A stretch of DNA of 64,000 bases from the NCBI RefSeq assembly GCF_030704535.1, contig NC_081822.1, positions 29,037,001-29,101,000 of the forward strand. Direction: 5' to 3'. Position 1 is the first letter of the stretch. The number at the start of each line of letters is the position of its first letter. This document shows positions 48,630 through 59,617 of this stretch, one piece after another. A program made the translations under genes and the position numbers. Source of the stretch: Vitis vinifera (Eukaryota > Streptophyta > Magnoliopsida > Vitales > Vitaceae). The notes beneath the pieces were generated by a model, which saw only the letters and a program-made list of their open reading frames with translations, ran no database searches and had not been told where the DNA came from.

Positions 48630-49188
48630 GGCCTGTTTATTACATGTTCAATTATATATATATTTATTTTTAATAAAATAAATCAATATTTATGCTTTTA
48701 TAAGATATTAATATCCATATTTTTATAATTAATATTCATAAAAAAAAAATATAAGTTATGATTTTAATTATAATATTACTATTCATATTTTATTAAAATT
48801 ACTTATTTTTAATTTATTTATAGTCACAAAATTATTTTTATTTTTAGTAAGACTTGAATTAAATCTAATTAATGTTATATAAATAAATTTATTTTTTTTT
48901 TTTACAAAATTAAAATAAAAAATTATTTTTAAAAATAGCTTATTAAAAAAAGTTTTGGGTTTTCAAAAATTTTTGAAAAGTATTTTTAAAAATAACTTGC
49001 ACTAATAAATCAAAATGCCTTCTATTAGAGAGGAATAAAATTTTTATTTATAAGTGAAATTTCATTTCCTTTGAAATCATTATGAACTTCATTCTCATTA
49101 ATATTTAAGTTATCCAAATATAGGAATGAATGAGAAAATGAATGAGATGTTCATTCTTACTCCTTATCCTCGCATACCAAACATGGCC
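48630..49188. mobile_element. Tourist-like MITE (PIF/Harbinger type)
   Basis: Ends GGCCTGTTTATTAC and, inverted, GGCCATGTTTGGTATG, flanked by TAA on both sides (48627-48629 and 49189-49191). A 3-bp TAA duplication and GGCC-TGTTTGG-like ends are the normal signs of this group. It is 559 bp, AT-rich and noncoding. Only its left fifth survives in duplication copy 1. Confidence 0.75.
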
Positions 49189-49191
49189 TAA

Positions 49192-49689
49192 TAGAAATTA
49201 TTTATCCTTGCTTTAGAGTTCAAAAGTATAGATTAAACTCGAACAAATTATTTGCATTGTTATTTTAGTATTTAATTTGTGCAAGAATTCAATTCTATAT
49301 ATATATATACCATAACATCAATATATATGTTCTGAATATGATACCAATTAACTTTACCATATCGGGCATTTAATGATAATTTTTATTATTTTTCTATGAA
49401 TTTATTCTTTAACCGCATGAAGATGTTAAATATAAAGAGAATTAGGAAGAATTGTTTGTAAAATTGTGCTTACACAGTTTATTCATGTGCACACAAATTT
49501 ATAAAATAATGCCATTGGGCATACAAGATATGTGGAAAAAAAAAATCATCTTGACTCATAGAAGTATGGAAATAACAAGAAATTATACGATCAAGGTCCT
49601 AAAAACTTGCATGAGAATTAAGGGACCATCAATAATGGAATGACTTGAGCTTGATGTCATTGTGAATCTTTTTCCCACATTGAAGATAC
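49192..49689. other. AT-rich spacer
   Basis: No gene or bounded repeat recognised. Confidence 0.5.
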
Positions 49690-49950
49690 CAATCTTGAAT
49701 CCAAGAAGAAAAAAAGGTGTTTACTCAGGGTTTTGGTTATGATGTTTACAAGTTGATTGTTAGTGTAAACATAAGCTAGACATAGTGAGCCACTAGTTAA
49801 TTTATCACCCACAAAGTGCTAGTCAAGTGCAACACGTTTCATGCATCATTGAAGCAATGGATTCACACATACGTAAGTTGCACTTAGATTGTTTAGAGAC
49901 AAGATTTAGTGGTTTCAAGGGACTAAAACCAAGCTAACACAAAATATTAG
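49690..49950 (-). pseudogene. Ty1/copia RNase H fragment
   Basis: On the minus strand: LETTKSCL, NNLSATYVCVNPLL, then RVALD, stop, HFVGDKLTSGSLCLAYV and NNQLVNIITKTLSKHLF. Copia RNase H ends in the order D N..A..I..NP.FH.R.KH, then D.HFVR.K....G, then NQLADI.TK.L. At least two stops are in frame. It is an old fragment without its LTR neighbours. The call is from remembered motif order. Confidence 0.7.
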
Positions 49951-50700
49951 GTATCTAGGTTACTTTTGCAATTGTAAAGTCAACAAACCTATACTCTTAC
50001 TTCATTAGATCATGACCTTGCAATGGTGATTTTTTTTAGCATTAGGAAATGAGATTGTCATTAAGAAAAATAACATATGTAGTGATATAGGTGTTAGGAT
50101 AGAGCCCTTAAAAGTAGTGACATGATATAACATTTTGATTTCATGATAACAATTTTTCTTTTGTCTATTATGTTTGTAGTGTGATAGATTTGAGCATTAT
50201 GTTATGATCACTTGTATTGTAAATGACTTGAGTATATTAAGAGTTGTATAGAAGATTTAAGTTATAGGTTTCTTACAAATTAATGAGTTAGTTCATAATT
50301 GACTTATGGACTTGAGCAATCCATTAAAAGACATAGTGCGCTATCTCCCAATTGGTGGATGACTTGTCTTAATCATCAGGATAGGTTTCCAATGGTGAGT
50401 ATACTAGTGTATATGATTACCATTGAAGATAACTTTAAGGGAGTTGTGACTAATGGCTATTTGGCTGTCATGACTAGTCAAACCTACTATGTTGCATGAC
50501 TTATCAACCTTAAGAGAATATTGCATTAGTTATGAGGTCATCAATTACTTGACCTATGGGTGAGATCCTGAGTTATCATACATTCCCTGTGGATTAGCTA
50601 ACTAGTGGTTAGGGCAAGTGACAACAAATATTCTTGGTAGAAGCACCATGATATCCCATAGGCTTGAGATAGTATATTCCTTTGGGTGATCCTTAAAAAA
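49951..50700. other. spacer left of the inverted repeat array
   Basis: No gene seen. The composition differs little from the array that follows; it may hold further remains of the copia element. Confidence 0.4.
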
Positions 50701-51867
50701 AATGGGTACATTTTTAAGAAAAATACATACTTCTTTCTAAGGTGGACTGTGACTCTATTATGCCTTAGTTGGGTCTAAGTATTGACCAATATATGCCTCA
50801 AAATGAAATTGAGGTTACCTTCTTGGCCATTTCTAGACCCTACTTACTTCCTTAACAAAAATATGTACATTCTAAAGAAAAATATAAACATTTGTTAAAA
50901 AAAAAAAAATACATACATTTTTAAAGTTTGACTGTAACTCTATTCAACCTTATTTAGACCTAAATATTTTCATAAGGAAATCTATCTTCCCTTGGCTCGT
51001 TGGTCATTTCTAAAATCCACATATATTCTTAAGAAAAATATGTACATTCTTAAGAAAAATGCATGCATTTTTTGAAGGCAAACTGTGATCCTATTATGCC
51101 TAAGTTTTTTATTTAAATATTTACTAATGTGAACCTTAGAATGATTGAAAGGCATTCCCCTCCCCCATTAGCCATTTGTAAACCTTACGTGCATTCTTAA
51201 CAAAACTGCTTCCAAAAGTGAATATTTACACTTAAATAATGTTGAATAGGGTCACATCCTACCTTAAAAAAATTTGCTCATTTTTTTCATGAATGTATGT
51301 ATATTTTATAAGGATGTATGTAGGGTTTATAAATAGCCAACGAGGTAGGGGAAAGGCCTTAAATTTATTTTGAGGCTTCCATATGTGAATATTTAAACCC
51401 AAATAAGGCTTAAAATAGGCCACGGTTAGCCTTAAAAGAATGTACGTATATTTATCTTAAGGATGTATGCAAGGTGCAGACATGGCTAAGGGGTAGGGGA
51501 AAGCCTCAAATTCATTCTGAGGCTTACATTAGTCAATATTTAGACCCAAATTAAGTACAAGAGGGTTATGATCCTCCTTTACAAAAAAAATATGCATATT
51601 TTTCTTAAGAATGTATGTAGGGTTTTGAAATGGCCAAGGAGGAAGGGGGTGGACTCAAATTCATTCTACGGTTTACATTGGTGAATATTTAGACCCAACT
51701 TAAGCATAGTAGGGTCACAGTCCGCCTTACAAAAAACCTATGTATTTTTCTTAAAAATGTATCTAGGGTTCTACCATGCTAAATGGGGTTTGGGAAGCCT
51801 TTAATTGCATCTTGGGCATACATAAGTCAAATTTTAGACTCAAATTAGTCCGAATGAGGTTATGATT

Positions 51868-53305
51868 TGTGAAACCAAAGTTTGGTTAATCTTGATTTTG
51901 ATTATTACTAAATAAGGTATGGAACTAATAATTATATTTCAAGTATGATCACTAGGCAAGATGATTTCCAAAGTGGCAATCACAAAGAACAAAATCATGT
52001 CAAAGGGAAATCAATAAGAAAAAAAAAAAAAAAAAAGATTTCAAAGAGAAGTGTTTTTCAAGACCTAAGCTTTATAGGATCTCTTTATAAGGTTGTTGGT
52101 ACATTAGGTTTTTCATGCGTTACATTATTTATTTATGCACCAGAATCATCCAAGAGTTATTTGGTTTTAAATATTTTAAAATTAGATGATTTCATATTTT
52201 CAACTAAAACATTGTGTCAAATGCTTTTCAAACTCATTTAAAAAGTTTTAAGTTGAACAAGATGGTTATTGAGTAAAAATTGGCTCAATCGATTAAGGAA
52301 TCAACTCAATTGATTAAGGAATCTACTCAATTGATTAAGGAATCTACTCAACCTATTGAACCAACTGAGGAACCGGTTAACATGTTCAACTCAATCGGTT
52401 GAAAGGTACAAAAACCTTCTCTCTCTTCTAGAATGTTTGTTCAACCGATTGAAATTGAACCTCATCCGATCGAGTATCGATCGAGTATCGATCGAACAGC
52501 GGTCGAGGTTCAACGGTCACCTTCAATGTATTAAATGCTAACGACTAGTGAACTGATCAAATTGGAACTCAACCGAACAAACCCCTAATGACTAGTTTGA
52601 CCTCTCTTCTCTATAAAAAGGCTCAAGTCTTTATTGTTTAAGAGTTTGACCTTTCAAAACCCTTCTTAAATTTATTTGAGCCTTGAAAGAGTGAAATTTA
52701 ATGCACCTTTATTCTAAAACTTGTAGATCATTAATTAGTGCACAATTCAATCCTAGTTTATCTTGTATCATTTTAGTCTAAAGTTTTGTACTAGGATTTT
52801 GTTTGAGAATATTTTCTATCTTTATTTGTAAATCTTTGAGAAGAAAAATATAAGTGTGAGGTATCACTTAGGGATTCTCAAGTGTGGAAGTATCACTTGA
52901 GGGGTTGTTTAAGAGTAAGGTATCTCTTGAGGATTGTAAAGGGTGCTTAAAACCAAAAGTCCAAGAGAGTGGATTGGAACTATAATTCAATTGTATTACT
53001 TGAAGGTTTGATTTGCAAGCTTTGAATTAGTGGAACCTCAAGCTTGGGATTGAAGCTTGAAGAGAGTGGATGTAGGTTGGATTATGTCGAACCACTATAA
53101 AACTTTTGTGTTTACATCTTCTTTTCCCTACTTTTTTATTTTATTTTATATGCAATTATCTTTATATTATTTTTATTATATAAATTGCATATAATTGTCT
53201 TTTGCATTTACATAATTTAAATTTTCAAAAAGAGACAATCACCCTATTCACCCTCCCCCCTTCTAGGGTGATTACCTTTGATTGGATTAGCCAATTTTTC
53301 TAACA
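51868..53305 (+). mobile_element. solo LTR, 1438 bp, with 5-bp target duplication
   Basis: Begins TGTGAAACC and ends TTCTAACA, flanked by TGATT at 51863-51867 and 53306-53310. Removing it restores a continuous repeat unit of the surrounding array. A TATA box (CTATAAAAAGG) at 52611 and the U5-end signature CTATTCACC...CTTCTAGGGTGATT indicate copia-type and plus orientation. No PBS or PPT remains, so it is a product of LTR-LTR recombination. Confidence 0.85.
52280..52352 (+). repeat. ~21-bp direct repeat in the solo LTR
   Basis: CAATTGATTAAGGAATCTACT-like units repeat about three times, followed by more CAATCGGTTGA / CAACCGATTGA motifs to about 52460, all in the U3 part ahead of the TATA box. 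Confidence 0.8.
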
Positions 53306-53840
53306 TGATTAACTTCAAATCATATGTACATTTTTTCTTTAAAATGTACATATTTTTCTAAAAGATGTACCTAGGGTTTTACCATGTCGGGCAAGGTTTA
53401 GGAAGACCTCAAATGCATCCCAAGGCATACATAAGTTAAAGTTAGACTCGAAGCTGAATGAGGGAACTATTTAACTCTAATCACGCATTTTTCTAAAGGA
53501 TATGCCCAGGGTCTTACTATTTAGAATGGGGTATGAGAATGCCTCAAATGCACTTATTTCTTTGTTAGATCTAAATTAAGTCGAATGAGGGAACGAATTC
53601 AACTTAAATCAAATGTAGGTACTTTTTTAAAATTTATATGTATTTTTCTAGAAAATGTACCCAAGGTTCTACCATCTTGAAGGGACGATGGAAGGCCTTA
53701 AATGCATCTTAAGGCCTACAAGATTAAAATCTTATGCCCAAATTAGGCAAAACTAGGGTAAGATTTAACTTTGATGAAATGTACATATTTGATACTAGAT
53801 GTACCCATTTTTCTAACAAGAATGTACATTTTTTAAAAAC

Positions 53841-56800
53841 ATGTAAGTATGACAACAATTCTACAAAAAAAAAAAAAAAAATTAATTAATTAAGAGAAAA
53901 TTAATATAAAATATTAAATACAATTTTTTAATGAAAAAACATATTTTCTTGTTTTATGTAAATTTAAAAATTAAAATTTTTAACCAAAGAAAATGTTAAA
54001 ACCAATATCAAGTTAAAATCATAAGAAAAAAACTAAGACCACCATCACTTCTTGTGATTTTGATATGAAAATTTTAAATTTTAAATTAAAATAATATAAA
54101 CTATAAAATAATATTATAAATATATTTTTATTATTTTTAAAAATAAAATAAGTATTTTTTTTTTACAATTTATATAAAAAAAAAATTCATATCATGAACC
54201 TTTAAATAATAAAATGTATTTTTTAAATCCAAATTCTAAATTATCAAATGTATTATTATAATTAATATTTAAAATTATCAAATATATTATTTGTAGGATG
54301 ATATTTTCATTATTTGTTTATTATATATTTATATTTAACTTGTTGTAACTAATTTTTTTTTTTATAATTTTATGTTTAATTGTCAAAAATAATTAAAAAT
54401 AATAAATATAAAATGGTGAAAGAGTGAAAATTTTGAAATTAAAAATGCTTTACTAAAGGACATGTCGGCCTATAAAAGAAATGAAAAAAAGAAAAGAAAA
54501 AGAAAAAGAAAAGACATGTGCTAAGCGTGTAAAAGTCAAGTGTAAGGTGTGTGGAATGAGGCAAGTAAAAGTGAGGTGAGGCAGAAAAAAAAATTAAAAT
54601 AAAAGGATACCGGGTGAGAATTGATTTCCCATAAAAGTTCACATTATCAGAATAATTTTCTTTTCGTACTTGTGGGATGAAATATGAAAGTTTGACTTCA
54701 TAAAAGGCAAATTTTTTATAGATCGGGTATGAAAGTATAGATATTTTTAATTCATAATTCAAGAATCAAATAAATTAAATCGACATAATAAATATATATT
54801 TTATATTTTATATAAATTAACTTTTTAATAAGAAATTAAGATTAAAAATAATAATATTTTATTTTTTTTCAAAATAAATAATAAAGATAAATATAAATAT
54901 ATAAATATATAAATATATTAAATTTTATTAAATAAAAAATGTATGATATTTTAATGTGAAGATATATTTAAAATGGAAAAAATATATAATATATAATTTT
55001 GTATACATATCAAAAGTTGTATATCTTATTGTTTTATAATTTAAAAAAATTAATGTGTTATTTTCATACAGATTAATATATAGAAAATAATTAATATTAA
55101 TTATTTAAGGGTTTTTGAAAGACAAACTAATTTTATATGTTGGTTTCTGACACTAGAAAATAATGTCAAGTTTTAGTACCCAATGGTTCAATTTTGGACA
55201 AGGTTCTTTCCTACACCTTAAATTTTGGACAAACAGGTGGGCTGGATGTGAAGGCTCGGAAGAAAACAAGCCCAGCCCATGAAGTGGATAAGTCTGGGAG
55301 AACCGGCTGGTCCGGTTTTCAAAATAGAAAGGATAGTTGTTCCTAAAATTTTCTCAATTTATCACTGATTTATTAGGCCATGTGGTGGGATGGTAGGTGC
55401 GAGGTCACGTGTCAGCTTTTAAAATTAAAAGGGCATGGAGGTGGCTTAGACTCGAGTACCCTCGCATGGGAAAGCAACTTGTCACCATCTGGGCTATGTT
55501 ACCCTTTGCCTATATATTAAGTCATGAAATGTTATATATTCCTCGTTTCCTAAATATTTTAATATAAAAATAAAATTTTAGTAAATAATTCCAAAGGCCT
55601 AATTGTATGATGCCTAAAAACTTGAGAGGTTAGAACTTTAGATCTTCACCATCTATCCTCCATTTATGTGTAACCATGACCAACAAATATTGTAGTTAAT
55701 TGTAAACAAACAAAAATAGAAAAGATCATGCTATAAGAATGAAATTGAACCCACAAACCAAGGAATACATCCCTATTAATTCTAGCTCTACTAAAATAAA
55801 CAAATAAACAAATATTGAACCCTTAATTAATCATTTCAAACCATTTACATTTTCAAAATTAACAGTAAATACGAGGCGATATTAATTCAAAACTCGAAAT
55901 TATTTAAACAAAACAAGGATTTACATTTCATATATTCAAAAAATCTATGGATATATCTATCCACAAGTCCCAAATTTAGTTAAAAATTTTCCTACATGGC
56001 CTTATTCATTGAAATATACTCATATTTGAAAAATTACTTCTTAATACCCATTTAGTCTCACTAGTTTCAATGATAAGGTAAGTGTTTGCTCTTGTAGTCA
56101 CACTCACTGAAGTTAAGAATCAAGCTAACAACCTAATTATGAGATGACAAATTCCACAAAATTTTCTATCTTCATCTCCGAAGTTCACGATTTAACTCTC
56201 AATTCTCTCTTTAGTTTCTCAAACTTCACTAAAATGGTATTAAAGTAAGAGATGGTTCACCTAAAACAAGTATTTATTGTAATGGAGACTATAATGTCAA
56301 ATTCCAACAAAATCATTCTCACTTCTTATAAAATGTAAATAATAAGAAATATCTAAAAATCAAAACAAATTCAATCAAATAAGAAGTATGTCTTATTATT
56401 TCCCGGATCCATTTGAAATTGATATATGTTTGTTGTCCTTAATTTATAAAAGTTTTGAATAAGACAATTTTTCCCACTTATCGACTGCTAACTGTACTGG
56501 AATGCTAAAATATTTCATACAATACATATTAATCATTTTTCAATGCTTCTAGTCACAACTTACCACATAAAACAATATATAAAAATTATGGTAAATATAA
56601 TGAAAAGAAGAACACTACTATTTATTACTTATTAATATTAAATAACATTAATTATTATAAATATTTTATTTAATACTCATACTTTTAGGTTCAATTTGAA
56701 GATGATAATTATTAGGTTAGTCTTTCAATTCTAGGTTTTATTGAAATTTCCTATTATCCATAACATGTCATACAAAATATAAGTATTAATGTAATTTATT

Positions 56801-57373
56801 GTATTCATTGAATGGTATGTAACCATGTGACAAGGTGACAACGTGAGAGTATGTGTCTTTTTCTTTGTTTATTGAGATAATTGTGTTTTGGATCAAATTG
56901 AACCCAAAAATTAAGTTTTGGTCTATATAAATTATATAATTGACGGGAATGATATAAAATATAAAGAGACCAATATATCCTTTAAAACTATTTTCTACCA
57001 TAATGTTTGACAAACTTTTTTATCTTAATTTTTTTAATAATTATTCTGAAAATTTATTATTTTTAGAAAACTAATTTAAAAAAAATTGACATATTTTTAG
57101 TTATTTTTTATATATACAATTTTAAAAATATATATTTTTCAATATGTTTGATTTTTAAATAATAATAATAATTTTTTTATTTTTTTTTAAAAAAGGTGTA
57201 TTTTTTTTCCAAATGATTAAATTATATTAAATTTTATTGAGGTATATAAAAGGAATAAAATTTAAATTAATACTTTTCTTTCTTTTTATAGTAAGCAAAG
57301 GTTATTTCTGAAAAGATAAAAAATTCATATCATTCTTTTCAATTTTTACACTTTTTCTTCTAGATCATGGAAT
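53841..57373. other. very AT-rich spacer
   Basis: No gene recognised. At 55190-55330, TTTTGGACAAACAGG and AACCGGCTGGTCCGGTTTT stand out from the AT background. The latter resembles the repeat end at 10735. At 56814-56870, CCATGTGACAAGGTGACAACGTG foreshadows the 293-bp duplication downstream. Confidence 0.55.
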
Positions 57374-57961
57374 TAAACGGTGAATTTATATGGACTAAAG
57401 CTTGGATCTAATTGGTTCCAAAACCCAATTGTTTAATTTTGCCACTCAATCGATTCCCGTAAATTGTGGAAGAAAAGCAAATCACTACGTGTGCACACCT
57501 TTTTTTGCATTCATCGACTGTCATGTGACCATGTGACAACGTGAGAGTGTATAATGTCTTCTTCTTTGTTTGGTCTACCACTCAATGGGTTCCATAAATT
57601 GTGAAAGAAGAGTGAATCACCACATGTGCAAGCATTTTATCGAATAGTTTGTGACAATCTATAAAATAAATGGTGAATTTATATGGACTAAAGCTTGGAA
57701 CCAATTGGTTCCAAAACCCAATTGTTTAATTTTGCCACTCAATTGATTCCTGTAAATAGTGGAAGAAAAGCGAATCATTGCATGTGCACTCCTTTTTTTG
57801 CATTCATCGTTTGCCATGTGACCATGTGACAACGTGAGAGTGTATAATGTCTTCTTCTTTGTTTGGTCTACCACTCGATGGGTTCCATAAATTGTGGAAG
57901 AAAAGCGCATCACTGCATGTGCAAGCATTTTATCTAATGGTTTGTGACAATCTATAAAATA
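57374..57961. repeat. 293-bp tandem duplication with nested repeat
   Basis: Copy 1 is about 57374-57667 and copy 2 about 57668-57961. Both run GGTGAATTTATATGGACTAA ... CCATGTGACAACGTGAGAGT ... TTTGTGACAATCTATAAAAT. Inside each unit the CCACTCAAT...GTAAATTGTGGAAGAA segment occurs twice in diverged form. Noncoding. Confidence 0.9.
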
Positions 57962-58152
57962 AAATGTTAGGAAAAAACTTACAAGGAAAATATCATTTCC
58001 AAATAATAAAATGTCTTAATGAATTTTTGTCACAAGGCTTCGGGTGCTAAGCAGCCCTGCTCCTCAATTCTCTTCCTTTATTTCCACTCCAGGATTTTAA
58101 TGAGTTAAATGCAAGATGGATTTGAAATCATAATTAATAAATACAAAAATAT

Positions 58153-59560
58153 GGTGTTGTTTGGAAATATTTCATATTTCATATTTCATATTTATATTTA
58201 TATTAAAAAAATAATAGTAACTCCTAATGTAAAACTCAAGCATTCTTAAACTCACATGTAAAATAAAATAAACAAAAGTGAGGTATTTTAAATTTTTAAT
58301 TATTATAAATTATAAAATTTCTAAAAAAAATAATTTTTAAGAACATAAAAAAGTCAATGCCTTTTATACAAGAGTTGTAATATTTTATACAAATGTTAAT
58401 ATAGTTTTTTATTTTTAAAAATAAAAAATAAAAAATTGTGTTTAAACTCCACATATCCTTGTTACTTTCTTGAATTTTAGCATGACAAAAAATATTAAGG
58501 AAATAGAAGTTTTTAATTTAAAGTCAAGGACTTTAGAAAATAAATTCAAATGCGGTATTTTATAACTCAAAACCATGTAGCAGAGTATCACACCATAAAG
58601 ATAAAGAGGCAAGAGAAAATGGACATACAGAAGTGGAACAGGCTGGAAAACCACTACCTTGAAAACAACGTTGGAAATTAAGCAGCAAAAAGACAAAAAT
58701 TGATGGCTTTTGATGTATTGGGGCCGATGCTGCTTGATAGTAACCTGCTCCCACGGTCCCACCCACCAAGTTGAGATTCTAAGAAACTGCCTAAAATGTT
58801 ACTTTTATCTTAAGCCTTAGCACCCTATTCCTATTGAGGACCATTACATTCACACCATTGATTTAATGTTTTTCAAGTGAGGACTATTATATTCCTATTG
58901 AGGAGGTTGAACCGATTTCATAAAGATATTTTTTAGAATAAATTTCATGTATATTTTTAGAGTATTTTAAAAAAAAATCAAATATATGAAGAATATTTTG
59001 ATAACTTTAGTATTGTATGGCGTTGTTTGATAATATTTCATATTTTTAATTTTAATTTTATTTAAAAATAATAATAACTCCTACCTAAAATTCAAAAATT
59101 ATTAACTACTTACATTTAAAAAAAACAAAAGTGAGGTATTAAAAATGTTTAATTATTATAAATTATAAAATTTCTAAAAAAATAATTTTTAAGAATATAA
59201 AATAAGTAAATGCTTTTTTATTGGAGAGCTGTAATGTTTTATATAAAACTTATTATAATTTTTTATTTTTAAAAATAAAAAAATAAAAAATGTATTTACA
59301 CTCTACATATCCTTGTTACTTTCATGAAATTTTAGCATGACAAAAATATTATGGAAAGAAAAGTTTTTAATTTAAAGTCAAGGGCTTTAAAAAATAAATT
59401 CAAATACGGTATTTTATAACTCAAAACTATGTAGCAGAGAATAACCCCATAGAATTTGTTTGACTTTTGAGGGCCGATGCTCCTTCCTGGAAACCTGCTC
59501 CCACCCACCAGGTTAAGATGATAAGAAACTGCTTAAAATGTTATATTTATCTGAAGCCTC
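58153..59560 (+). repeat. tandem duplication of the TNL2 upstream region (two copies)
   Basis: Copy A is about 58153-58830 and copy B about 59025-59560, offset ~870 bp at the left. Shared blocks: TTGTTTGRWAATATTTCATA, AAAGTGAGGTATT, CTCYACATATCCTTGTTACT, AGCATGACAAAAA, AATTTAAAGTCAAGG, GGTATTTTATAACTCAAAAC, GGGCCGATGCT, CCTGCTCCCAC, AAGAAACTGC, TTATCTKAAGCCT. Copy B directly precedes the TNL2 ATG at 59618, so the unit probably contains its promoter and 5' UTR. Copy A has no TIR exon after it. Confidence 0.88.
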
Positions 59561-59617
59561 AGCATCGTAGCAGAGAAATCTCAGTTCTTTGCAATTTTAG
59601 CACACCACCTGTCTTGA

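Larger units (their letters stand above)
43778..48751. repeat. segmental duplication, copy 2 (~5.0 kb, direct)
   Basis: Matches 27375-32490, offset 16403 bp at the left edge. Homology begins at GGAAAAGAGCCC, exactly where pol homology stops (CTTCTTGG). Differences are scattered single bases and short indels, such as a missing ~100 bp before VHA-G exon 1. The right limit falls inside a MITE that is complete here. Confidence 0.92.
50700..53840. repeat. inverted array of ~150-bp repeats (3 left units, ~8 right units)
   Basis: Left units have ACTGTGACTCTATT-like anchors at 50746, 50931 and 51082. In the other orientation, anchors such as GGGTCACAGTCC lie at about 51249, 51416, 51562, 51713, 51856, 53459, 53586 and 53757. 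Other shared parts are TTGGCCATTTC, CCCTACATACATTCTTAAG and, inverted, GTATGTAGGG. The centre is near 51170-51240. A solo LTR interrupts the right arm at 51868-53305. Units are diverged and noncoding. A transcript across the centre could fold into a long hairpin. Confidence 0.82.

Noticed and set aside
49452..49643. 63-codon plus-strand frame
   Set aside because: Composition is not convincing and it stands alone in AT-rich spacer beside transposon remains.
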